This document shows, one piece after another, positions 11,290 to 22,250 of a DNA stretch of 64,000 nucleotides. Position 1 is the stretch's first letter; every line of letters starts with the position of its first letter. Source of the stretch: Tupaia tana (taxonomy: Eukaryota; Chordata; Mammalia; Scandentia; Tupaiidae); contig JAKSZU010000029.1 of assembly GCA_026018925.1 (NCBI GenBank), positions 14,683,778 through 14,747,777 on the forward strand, read 5' to 3'. The notes beneath the pieces were generated by a model. The model was not told where the DNA came from, ran no database searches, and worked only from the letters and a program-made list of their open reading frames with translations. The position numbers were made by a program, and so were the translations under genes.

Positions 11290-11765
11290 ACTGGATGGGG
11301 CCAACAGGTGATGTGGTGGTTAAGGCACTGGATTTTCTCATGACTGACTGTGGTTTAAGTTCTGGACTTGATGGTTTGCTTTCTGACTTCCCTTTTCTTT
11401 TCTCTCTGTCTCTCTCTGATCAAATTTTAAAAATAAAAATAAAATAATTATTTTAAAATGAAACAAAACATTGGACACATATGTGTTCATGTCCCAAATT
11501 CCAGATAAAAACAGAGATGGAGAAAAGATTCCATCATGACTATTCTGCATGGGTGGTGATTTCTCACTTTCCCTCTGTGTCTTTCCCTAACAAATGCATA
11601 TGTAGAAAAAAAGTAAGAATTATTTAATTTTACTTATTATTGCGATTTTTAAAATTTGACCAGCGAGAAAGGGAAACTGAGAAAGCAAGCCACCAGGTTC
11701 TAAATTTGAACCTGTAAGCCATGTGGGAGTTCAGCACTGTGACCACTATGCCACTGCTGGTCCCT
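11290..11765. mobile_element. Cluster of three degenerate SINE fragments
   Basis: A plus short-form copy at about 11298-11450, the 3' part of a plus long-form copy at 11470-11610, and a minus short-form copy at 11650-11765 (agcgagaaaggg ... actgctggtccc). Confidence 0.55.
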
Positions 11766-12084
11766 TGTAGAAAAAATTTTAAAAGGCACTATATGTATGA
11801 AAAGATTTAAATTCTTGATACTGATAGGGGTAGTATAAAAGCATACAGTTCTTAAAGTTTATCCAAAAATGGACATTTAATATGTGCAACTTTTTGGATA
11901 CTATTTGCACCTCAGTAAAACTTTTAAAAAGAACAAACTTGTTTTGTTCTTTATCTACAAACTTGTCTTGTTCTTTATCTTTATTTTGGACTTCTTTTGG
12001 TTAAAGTGTTTTTGTTATGAGACATAAAAATAAATAATTTGTAACAAATATATAAATTTAAAATATTCAAATTCTTTTTTTTTT

Positions 12085-12806
12085 ATTTAGAGAGATTTTT
12101 GCTATAGGGAATGTGTGCTTGTCAGAGAGAAAAAAACAGAGAGACAATAAGTGAGAAATCACCCACAGGAGGGATAGCCATGCCATAATCCCTTTTCCTC
12201 CATTCTTCTCTTTGGATTTGGGGCATGCATGCATACACCACTGGAATGAGTTTTAAGCCTCCAGTTCTGAGATTTGAACCATGGTCAACTACATGAGAGT
12301 CCAGTGACATAACCATTATGCCATCTGTGGTCCCCAAACCTTTAAATTGTAAAGAAGTTTTTATCCCTGGTGGGCAAGTAAACTTCCCAGAGAGACATAG
12401 AGAGAATCTGAGAGATGAGAAAAAAAGTACCCTCATGGGGAATGAGCTGTAATCTCTTCTTCATTTCTCCTTTTATTGGGGATTTGGGGAATGCATACAT
12501 GCACACATGCCTGACTGCTTTTGAGGCCTCAAGGTCTTGGACTTGAGTCATGTGGAATTCAACTTCCTTATTCAATAGACCATAAATCCATTCCACTAAA
12601 GATTTAGCATTTGAATAATTATTTATTTAATTTTATCTATTATCATTATTTTTAATTTGCAAAAGGGCATGGGTGCTGATGAGAGAGAGACAGAGAGAGA
12701 GAGAGAGAGAAGGAAATTGACAAAGCAAGCTGTCAGGTCTAGGACTCAAACCAGTCAGCCATGGGGGAGTTTAGAGATTTAACCACCATACCACTTGTAG
12801 GCCTCA
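12085..12806 (-). mobile_element. Three consecutive minus-strand SINEs
   Basis: Long-form copies at about 12085-12335 and 12345-12600 and a short-form copy at about 12655-12806. All are diverged, and the second has lost most of its tRNA-like end. Confidence 0.55.
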
Positions 12807-12923
12807 GTAAGGAGATTTTTAATAAAGCATGTTAGAATTTTATTTTTAAATTTATGACATTCTTTTGCAGAAAATTATTAACTTTTATTGTTTATACAAC
12901 TGTTTTTTCAGTCTTTACATTTT

Positions 12924-13167
12924 TTGAGAGGTTTTTGCTATAGGGTGTGTCAGCTCGCCAGAAAGACAGAGAGAGACAGAAAGCGAGAAATCACCCCCAC
13001 AGGGGGGATGGTCATGCTGCAATCCCTTCTCCTCCTTTCTCCTCTCAGGATCTTGGGCATGCACGCACACTCGCCCTGCATGAGTTTAAGCCACCAGGTT
13101 CAGGACTCAAACCTCTGTCGACTACATGGAAGTCCAGTGACATAACCATTACACCAACTGCTGGTCC
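12924..13167 (-). mobile_element. Long-form SINE, minus strand
   Basis: Relatively well-preserved reverse copy flanked by a 16-bp duplication, cagtctttacattttt (about 12908-12923 and 13168-13183). Confidence 0.85.
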
Positions 13168-13489
13168 CCAGTCTTTACATTTTTAGAATGGAATCACTCT
13201 CATCTTTAACATATCTAGGTAACCGTTTTGACAAAACTATTTGCTTTTCCAAGAGTCAACTTCAAACTTTTTCAAAGAGCAGGTCAAATGTTGTTATTCT
13301 TAGTACAAGTAGAAATCAAATGGAAACTAAATATCTGATCTTTAGTTTTATGTATGTGTGTTATATTTACTTGTTTTTCTCAACAAATTTGTCTACTTTA
13401 TTGTCTCTTTTTGATAAAGATGTTTTACACATAATTAATGAACTTACTTATATTCTTTGAATTATTTATTTTATTTTATTATTTTTTTT

Positions 13490-13860
13490 TTTTAGATTTT
13501 CTATATGGTGTGTATACCACTAAACAGAGACAGACAACAAGAATGAGGGAAAGTGAGAAAGCAAATCACCAGGCCTAGGGTTCAAAACACAGTCAACCAT
13601 GTGAGAGTCCAGTGTCTTAACCATGATGCCAGCTGCTGGTTCCATGATTTAGTGTTTATTTAAAAGATAAACTTGGGGACCAGTAGGTGGTGTGGTGGTT
13701 AAGGTGCTGGACACTCCCACATGGCTGACCACAGTTCGAGTTGCAGACCTGGTGGCTTCCTTTCTCACTTTCACTCTCTTTCTTTGTGTCTCTCTCTGGC
13801 CAAATATAAATAAATAAATAAATAAACAAACAAATAAATAAATAAATAAATAAATAAAAT
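13490..13860. mobile_element. Two SINEs, minus then plus, with (TAAA)n tail
   Basis: A minus short-form copy (about 13492-13645) is followed by a plus short-form copy (13675-13805) whose tail is a TAAA/CAAA microsatellite up to about 13860. The plus copy keeps a B-box-like acagttcgagttg. Confidence 0.65.
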
Positions 13861-14460
13861 AAATAATTCTTTAAAAAGTAAATTAAAAAAATAAAAGATA
13901 AATTTATTTATAAACCAAATAGGATATCCTGAGACTATATGCATCAAAAGTGGTTCAATATTATAAAACTGGATAACTGTTCCTTCTTCCATGATTATTG
14001 AAGACAGTATAAGAAAAATTAAAATTAATTCTGTTATGATTAAGACAGGCAAAATAAATAACTGCAGACACCTGTAGGTCATCCATGCTCATAAAAGACT
14101 ATAAGTGCTCAGATGCTCCCCAAATTGTCATTCTGACTTTAGAATATTCTAACATTTCTTCCAATATTTTGTCCATCTTAAATCTGTTCATTCTAAGTTA
14201 TATTAAGGTTATATTGTGACTATTTTCCATACTTTCTCTTCCCATCATTTTATAAAATCAAGGACAGGGGAAGACATAGTGAAGTCGAGGGGAAAGAGAG
14301 GAGAAAGAGAGTGATGGGAAAAAGCCAGCCTCCAAGGGCAATTCACAGAGAAAACACAGAGTGGATCAATCATGTACAGCTAATGGAGAGCTCCCTTTTG
14401 AGAAAAAGTTTTATTCTCTATATATAATCTTTTTCAGTACCACAAAGAAATATATCTAAG
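13861..14460. other. Intron sequence without visible features
   Basis: Part of V2R intron 3. No repeat or coding signal recognised. Confidence 0.3.
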
Positions 14461-14463
14461 GAG

Positions 14464-14985
14464 ATGGCTTGGTGATTAGGGTGACTGAGTTTCCACATGA
14501 TCTACCACAGTTTGAGTTCTGTTTCTGGAGTCTTGAAAACCATGCCAGGCAAGTGTGTGTGCATGCCCAAAATCTCAAAAGGAGACAAGAGAAGGGACTG
14601 TATGCAGCATGGTCATTTCCCTAGAAGGTGATTTTCACTTTTCTTCTGTCTTTCTCCTTTCTGGTAAGCACACACCCTAATGGAAAAAGCTAAATACAAA
14701 AAATAAAAATAAAAATAAAAAAACACTTCAGGGATCAGAGGTAGTTTGATGGTTAAGGAGGACTCACATATGACTGACCATGGTTTGAACCTCAGACCAG
14801 TAATGTGGAAAACCATGCCAGGCATGAGTGTATGTCTGGTGCCCAAATCACAGGAAGAAAATGAAACAGAAGGGATTGTGCTGTGGCCATACCCCCTGGG
14901 GAATGAATTCTCTTTCTCTCTCAATATGTCTCTATGGTGAAAGCACATGACCTATGGCAGAAATATTTTTTAAAAAATGAAAAAG
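14464..14985 (+). mobile_element. Two long-form SINEs in tandem
   Basis: Diverged plus copies at about 14464-14720 and 14731-14985, each with a head, body and 'ctatggcaga'-like end. The second ends just short of V2R exon 3. Confidence 0.6.
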
Positions 14986-15029
14986 AAAATGCCTCTAAAT
15001 ATAATCAGGTGCTTATGAAGAATGTTTAC

Positions 15030-15844
15030 CTGCCAGGGAAGAATAGGCTGATCTGCTTCTCCTTCAGATCCCATTTCTATTTTTTGCAGAAACATCTTAT
15101 AAAGATCTTGGACCACCATGTGCACAGCATGATAGATAAAATAGCTGGGGTCAGACATTGTCCTTGTGTAAAAATTAGATGGTATAAACTCTATGGAAGA
15201 ATTTGGTTGGCAGTCTCCAAGTTTGATACATATTGATCCAGTAAGTGAACAATTAAAAAAATAAACCAGAGTCTAATGAGATAAAAATCTTCTGGGTATT
15301 GGAAAGGGTTGACTGTCTTGAGAAATTTTTTAAAGCCAGGAATATTCCTTTTCTGGTTTGAAAGAAAAAGGCTTCCATGGAAATTGTATGGCATGTTACT
15401 CAAAATACTCAAAACATCTTCCAAGTCTGAGGAGCAGAGATTTCTCATGATCCATACCTTTCCCAAAATTAAATAAGAGATTTTTTGCAATCCTATACTC
15501 AGGATACTCCCTTCATCACCATGTATTATATACACATTTGCAGATGAAACTCTGATCCTCTTTGCAACAAGGTAGTCACGATATAAAATGCCACCTTTTG
15601 TGGCAGGGAGCTTTTCTGTAAAGGCCACACAGATATCATTTTCTATCATCTTTGCCTTTACATCCTGGAGGAACTGCTCCCCTTGCATATCATCAGATAC
15701 ATAGAGTGCCACCCATGTCCAGCCAAAATGCAGCAACAAGCAGATGATTCCATAAGCTGGAGAGCTGTCCTTGGTGGCCATCTGATAAACTGATGGAAAT
15801 TGGTCTTTATCATTAAGGATGGGATCAAAAGGACCATATGTTAC
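15030..15844 (-). pseudogene. V2R exon 3: ligand-binding domain, 1-nt deletion
   Basis: Core of the Venus-flytrap domain. Acceptor ttttattcag, starting at VTYGPFDP; donor ccctggcag|gtaaac. The product includes LHFGWTWVALYVSDDMQGEQ and NPFQYPEDFYLIRLWF. The reading frame is open for about 196 codons. It then breaks at a T7 run (A7 on the plus strand at 15255-15261), where an eighth T would keep the frame. Downstream codons in the other frame still read as V2R (MSDPSYFIYHAVHMVVQDLY) up to a good donor. The length is 815 nt, against 816 for a phase-0 exon. Confidence 0.92.
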
Positions 15845-17190
15845 CTGAATAAAAAAAATTAAAAAGAAATCTCACACTTCTTTTTTGTAAAGAAGATGAA
15901 CTCTATTTTACATTTTGTGTACTTGTAAGTTAATTTAATATACCGTCAATTTTTCTAGTTTGAATATAGAATTGTAACACTATACAGTGTACATATCCAG
16001 AACCGTGTGAATATTTCCAATGAACTTTTTTCCAAGTACACTTGTAACCATATGTGTATAATTAACACATCTGTATATGTTTATGCCTGAGCAACATTTT
16101 TTGCAATTCTTGTTTATATTGTCTCTAAAAAAAGTGTGATTTTCATTTTGAAAAAATACAAAGATTTGGAATCTGCCAAAAAATTAAAATAATCTGATTC
16201 TGAATTTAGTATGATTTTTAAAAAATTTCCCACTTAAATAGGGAGGAGCTAATTCTCTACCCACGTAGATAAAAGAATGGAATATTCAGTAAAGAGACCG
16301 CATGCTGTGGAAATGATTCTATTTTATCAATTTGACCATTAGAAGGCTGTATTCAATCCCATTTTTTTTGAGAAATGACATGTTACTAGTGCAGGTAACC
16401 ATATTACTTCCAAACCAAAGCATGAGCGAAAAACTATAAGGTTCAATACATGAGAACTGAGATATACATAAACCTTATAAAGATAGTGCAACGTGATGCT
16501 GGTGAATCTGCCTTCCTGGTTTGATGTGAAAATGTGGATCAGAGGCTTCTTTTTCTAGATGCCAAGTTTAAAATATTAAACTTTGAGAAAAAAATATGTT
16601 TTAAGTTTTTCACACTGTATCTTATCAACGCAACTTAAAATATATTGTCTTTAAAACACAAGCATATAGCCTCTATGAAACTTTAAAATAATTTTTTCTA
16701 CGACATAATTATTCTATGCTAATGCTGTGTTTACCAGTAAAGTCTCTTCAAACTTTTATAAGATAATTTCCCTGGAAGAACCTCTGAGGTGGAGAGCTGT
16801 CATTCTGAGAATAACTGGAAATGCTTCCAAGGGATCCACCTACATGGATGTGAGAAAGGGCAGAGGGATCTGGTAAACCTCAGCTGGGGAATCAAGACAT
16901 TTTGTTGGTTTGGAGGATCTCCAGAGCTGGAATGTTGTTTATTTGCCCAAAGTAATAATGAGTGCAAAGGTTTTTCTATTTTTGTGTCTAATTTTCCTCT
17001 TCACTCCCCCTAATATTGTCCTGTCCTAGGATGGGATGATTCCCTATATTGTGCACACTTTTTAGAAAACTTCTTTAAGAGAACCCTTAATATTCCCATT
17101 ACTGGGTTTTGGATGTTATGGCTATGGAAAATAACATGGGTGAAACTTAACAAATTTTACTTCTTTTTAATTTTAAATTTGCCATAGTGC
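15845..17190. other. V2R intron 2, no visible features
   Basis: About 1.3 kb of AT-rich sequence without the SINE or L1 motifs found elsewhere. I see no coding signal. Confidence 0.35.
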
Positions 17191-17194
17191 AAAT

Positions 17195-17410
17195 TAAATT
17201 ATTTATTCTTGCCACAGAGAGATAGAGGGATAGTGAGAAATCACCCCTCATATGGGATGGTCATACCATATCTTTTATATGTTGGGATTTGGGGCATGCA
17301 AGCACACATGCCAAGTGTATTCTTCAGGATATGAAAATCAAGACTTGAGCCATGCAGTCAGCCAAGTAAAATCCAGGCACATTAACCACCATATCATCAG
17401 CTGGCCTACT
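17195..17410 (-). mobile_element. Degenerate SINE
   Basis: Reverse copy recognised by gtgagaaatcacccctc, tgggatttggggcatgc and the terminal atcagctggcc. Confidence 0.5.
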
Positions 17411-17618
17411 ACAGCTCTTATTTTTTATAATCCTTATACAAGAAAGAACCTGTACCTTTCTCCCTCTGCTTAAACATATTGTGTTCAAATAACCAAGAAA
17501 AGTTCTGAGGCCCTCTAGAGGTATGTAACCCCAGCTTCTATGTTTTCTTTGCTAAGATGTAAGAAGATTACATCAGGACATATCTGATTCTTGTTCCTTA
17601 ACCTGATAACCCACATAC

Positions 17619-17930
17619 CTGTGTACTTTTGTAAAGCTCCAATAGAGTTCCAACTTGAGCTGAAAATGTTGGCATGTTTCCTGCAATAATAGCAACAGGT
17701 TGTTTCTGTATCTGGCAGTTGTAGTTTGGCAGGGACTGATTCCCTCCAGTGAGCAAAAATAGAACACTTTCTAAAGTTCTCTTATCACTGAGAAATGCAT
17801 TGTGGAAATCATAACCAAGGGAGTGGTTGGGGAGCAAATGGGGACTCTTATTGATCTGCTCAATGGCAAAGTAAAAGGCCAATACATATCGGTAGTTCTT
17901 CCATCGGTACCGAAACAGAGGAGACAGCAT
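17619..17930 (-). CDS. V2R exon 2: N-terminal ligand domain
   Basis: Encodes NYRYVLAFYFAIEQINKSPH, LLPNHSLGYDFHNAFLSDKR, a long TGGNQSLPNYNC stretch, and FSAQVGTLLELYKSTQ just before the donor cacag|gtatgt (phase 0, matching exon 3). The 5' edge is uncertain. An AG just before the NYRYVLA codons would start it at 17897 (279 nt), but its phase does not match the end of exon 1. An in-frame TGA lies near 17,950. Confidence 0.88.
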
Positions 17931-18256
17931 TAGGAAATACAGTCAAGTCATGTGATTCAGGGTAAATTTTTCAGCCAAGCCAAAAGACATAAAGTTATAG
18001 GCCCAGGTTCCAATTCAGAGATTCTCCTGCAATGGTACACAGAGCTAGTGTGAATAATGTTTCCAGGACTTCAGAAAAGTTTGAATGTATTTTTCCCTCT
18101 GCTTAAGCGAATCAAGTCCAAACAATGAAGAGAGGCTTTGAAGGTCTTGTGAGTGAGATGAGGTGTCATTTAGCTGAATGCTGACACTGTGGTTTGAACA
18201 GAGATGATTTTAAAGGAGGATCATTAATATAGGGAGAAAATGACAATTTTCTTTAA
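17931..18256. other. V2R intron 1, left edge
   Basis: Holds a possible acceptor (tgtaccattgcag, minus, near 18,033), but the sequence after it has stops in the exon 2 frame. Otherwise featureless. It ends at the L1 target duplication. Confidence 0.3.
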
Positions 18257-18269
18257 GAATATGACTAAA

Positions 18270-18904
18270 GAATTTCCCACTTGTCCTTACCCCATAGGAT
18301 TGCCCCCAGCTCTTCAGCAGAACCCATTTCCATCTCCAGATCCTTGGCCTAAAGGACACTGAGGCAGGGCCTCCACGCCCCAGCTCCACCTTTAGTTGCC
18401 CAACTCCAGCGACCCACTCTGTCTGTCAGCAAGGTAGACCTTTTTTCCTCTTCTCTTCTTTCTTTTGTGAATTTCCTATTTATCCTTACACCATAGGACT
18501 ACCCTCAGCTCTTCAGCAGACCCATTTCCATCTCCATACCCCTGGCAAAATCGTGCACTGCACACTTTCTTTATTCTCTTTTATACTCTTTTATCTTCCG
18601 TATTATATTGTCATCTCCTACCAATTCTCCATGCACCATAAGGGGCTAGACAGATCTAGAATCACAATTTTCAAATACCCTGGTATTGTGATGTTTCCTA
18701 GGATTCTCCCTTTTACATAACCACTTGCAAAAAAGGAAAGATTGCTCTTCAGACTCCTGAATAGAAGACCCCTTCTCTGCAGACCACATTGCAAAACACA
18801 GAAGAAGAGAGACTTCGGCACACATCAGTCTACAAAAAAGGAAGCGCACTTGTTCCCAAAGAGACATTTTCCAAAAAGTTATCCAAAAGTGAATACCTCT
18901 CACC
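18270..18904 (+). repeat. L1 5'UTR with a 199-bp tandem monomer
   Basis: The block beginning gaatttcccacttgtcc at 18270 recurs diverged at 18469 (gaatttcctatttatcc), a 199-bp period. This is followed by a non-repeated leader homologous to 52,030-52,400 of the young L1. It contains aaaggacactgaggcaggg, related to aagggacactgagggaggg in the young L1 monomers. Confidence 0.7.
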
Positions 18905-19852
18905 ATGGCTAGAAGTAGAAGAGCCTCAGGTCTGAATAAACCAGGAAATAAGTTTCTATCGAAAGAACACAATAACTGCCCTCCATCTTTTGAAAAAACA
19001 GATGTTACCAAAATGTTAGGAAAAAAATTAAGAACATTCATGGTGACAGAATTTTATCAGTTGGAACAGAAAAGGAACAATTAGCTACAGGAGATTAGGA
19101 AGTCCTTCCAGGATGTGAAAAAAGAAATGGACACTCTAAGAAAGAATCAGATAGTGCTATTAGAGGTGAAGTCTGTAATACAGAAAATCAAGAACTCTCT
19201 CAAAAGTATTAAAACTTGATTCGATCATGCTGAATATTGTATCTCTGATGTAGAAGATAAAACCTCTGACCTAGAAAAAAATACCAAAAAGATAGAGAAA
19301 ATAACAAAAAAATGAGGATTATATATGAGAAACATTAGACTCCATTGAATGTCCACACATCTGAATAATTAGTATCCCAGAAGGTGAAGAAAATAATATG
19401 GACATGGAAAATCTATTTTATAAAATCATGGAAGTAAACGTCCCAAGTCTAGAGAAGCACTTACACATCCAGACCCAAGAAATACAAAGGACTCCAGATA
19501 GAATCAACCCAAGATCTTCCCCAGGCCACATATTAGCCATACTGGCCAAGGCCACAGATAAAGACAAGATACTAAAATTGGCAAGAGAGAAACAAGAAGT
19601 GACTTACAAAGGTCATCTCATCGGGCTAATTCCGGACCTTTCAACAGAAACACTGTAAGCAGAAATTGAATGGGAAGACATTCAAATTGAACATGTTAGG
19701 AGAGAAACAGTTTCAACCAAAATTATTATATATAGGAATATTATCCTTCATACGAAAAAAAAAAAATCACAAACAAAGAAATCCTGAAAGAAGTTACCGA
19801 AACCAGACCAGCTCTTCAAGAAACTCTGAAGAGAGTCCTGTTCCAGGAAAAC
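18905..19852 (+). pseudogene. L1 ORF1 (broken)
   Basis: Starts atggctagaagtagaaga, parallel to the ORF1 start at 52,403. It encodes the coiled-coil, RRM-like and C-terminal RNA-binding regions, but stop codons and frameshifts interrupt it from about 19,080 on. ORF1p binds L1 RNA and forms the ribonucleoprotein with ORF2p. Confidence 0.8.
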
Positions 19853-20527
19853 TAAGAATGATCAGCCAGAAATATGGGGGAATGACAACCAAGACAAGGG
19901 TCAACTTAAAGGTAAGGACAGGTCTGGAAATATCTATAATAACATTAAGTGTTAATGGATTAAATTCTCCTATCAAGAGACACAGACTGGCTGAATAGAT
20001 AAATAACAACAACAAAGAATCCCTCTATTTGTTGTCTACAAGAAATGCATCTCATGGATAAAGACACACATAAACTAAAAGTGAAGTGTTGGAAAAAAGT
20101 ATTCCATGAAAATGGAAATCAAAAAACAAGCTGGAGTAACGATACTAATGTCTGACAAGATAAGCTTTAAAACAAAAACTGTTTGAGAGTCAAAGAATAT
20201 TATATTTCTATTATATTAATTATATTATATGATATTATATTTATTATATACTATAGTAAAAGGGTTAATCTATCAAGAAGATATAATGTTAATAAATGTC
20301 TATATACTTAACACAGGAACATCCAAATATGTGAAAGAAACACTGTTAGATCTAAAAGGAGAGATAGACTGCAACACACTAATTGTTGGAGACCTCAATG
20401 CCCCACTATCTCCTCTGGACAGATCATCTAGACAAAAAAAATAAATAAAGAGGCAAAGGATTTAAATGATACCATAAATCAAATGGACTTACAGACATCT
20501 ATAGAACTTTCCACCTAAAAACCACTA

Positions 20528-20827
20528 GATATAGTTTTCTTCTTCTTCTTTTTTTTTTTTGAGAGGTTTTTGCTACAGGGCATGTGCGCTCGCCAGACAG
20601 ACAGAGAGAGACAGAGAGATAGAAAGCGAGAAATCACCCCCCAGGGGGGATGGCCATGCCGCAATCCTTTCTCCTCCATTCTCCTCTCAGGATCTTGGGC
20701 ACGCATGCACACGCACCCGGCGTGAGTTTAAGACACCGGGTCTGGGATGTGAACCGTGGTCGACTACGTGGGAATCCAGCGACATAGCCATTACGCTAAC
20801 TGCTGGTCCCCGATATAGTTTTCTTCT
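20528..20827 (-). mobile_element. Long-form SINE inside L1 ORF2
   Basis: Minus copy with perfect 16-bp duplications gatatagttttcttct (20528-20543 and 20812-20827). Well preserved, so much younger than its host L1. Confidence 0.92.
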
Positions 20828-21664
20828 CACCCCCACATGGAACCTTTTGAAGATTAACCACATGATAGAGCATAAAGCAAGATTCTACAGATTTAAAGGC
20901 ATAGAAACTATATTCAGCATCTTCTCTGACCATGATGGAATTAAACTTGATTTTAATTTCATGAGAAATCCTCAAAAATACATGAAAATTAAACAGCCTA
21001 CTCCTGAATGACTATATAACTACTGAAGAAATTAAGACTGAAATAAAAACATTCATGGAGACTAATGACAATGAGGACACGAGTTTCTATAATCTTTAGG
21101 ACACTGCAAAAGCAGTTATAAGAGGGAAGTTTATACTTACTAGTGCACATAAGAAGAAGACAGAAAGAAGGCAAATAGATCATCTGACATTGTGCCTCAG
21201 AGAATTGGAAAAGCAACAGAAAAATAATTCCAAAAAAACTCCAGGAGAAAAGAAATAAAGATTCGAGCAGAAGTAGATGAAATAGAAAATAAGATAACTA
21301 TAGAGAAAATAAATGAAAGTGAAAGCTGGTTCTTTGAAAAAGCAAACAAGACTGACACACCACTAGTCAGACTAATTAAGAAGAGAGAAAGGGACCAGAT
21401 AATTCAAATTCACAATGAATCAGGAAACATTACAACAGACGTAACAGAAATACAAAACGTCATTAGAGGATACTATGAGCGAGTTTATGCCAACACAGAA
21501 GAAAACCTGGATGAGATGGACAAATTCTTGGACACATATAACCTACCAATATTGACTCAGGAATACATAGAAAGCCTGAATAGACCTATAACAATCAATG
21601 AGATTGAATCAGTAATAAATAACCTCCCAACAAAGAAAAATCCAGGCCCTGATGGCTTCACTTT

Positions 21665-21963
21665 CAAATTTTACATAACTTTTTTTTTTTTTTGAGAGGT
21701 TTTTCCTATAGGGCGTGTGCGCTCGCCAGACAGACAGAGAGAGACAGAGAGAGATAGAAAGCAGGAAATCACCCCCCAGGGGGGATGGCCACGCCGCAAT
21801 CCCTTCTCCTCCATTCTCCTCTCGGGATCTTGGGCACGCACGCACACGCGCCCGGCGTGAGTTTTAGCCTCCGGGTCCGGGACTCGAACCGCGGTCGACT
21901 ACGTGGGAGTCCAGCGACATAGCCATTACGCTAACTGCTGGTCCCAAATTTTACATAACTTTT
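21665..21963 (-). mobile_element. Long-form SINE, first of a same-site pair
   Basis: Minus copy between two copies of caaattttacataactttt (21665-21683 and 21945-21963). It carries intact head and body blocks, including the B-box region gactcgaaccgcgg (reverse). Confidence 0.95.
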
Positions 21964-22250
21964 TTCTTTTTTTCTTTTTTTGGAGAGGTTTTTGCTATAG
22001 GGCGCATGCGCTCGCCAGACAGACAGAGAGAGACAGAGAGACAGAAAGCAGGAAATCACCCCCCAGGGGGGATGGCCACGCCGCAATCCCTTCTCCTCCA
22101 TTCTCCTCTTGGGATCTTGGGCACGCACGCACACGCGCCCGGCGTGAGTTTAAGCCACTGGGTCCGGGACTCGAACCGCGGTCGACTACGTGGGAGTCCA
22201 GCGACATAGCCATTACGCTAACTGTTGGTCCCAAATTTTACATAACTTTT
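21945..22250 (-). mobile_element. Long-form SINE, second of a same-site pair
   Basis: Nearly identical to its neighbour at 21,684-21,944, same orientation, between the second and third copies of caaattttacataactttt (third at 22232-22250). Confidence 0.95.
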
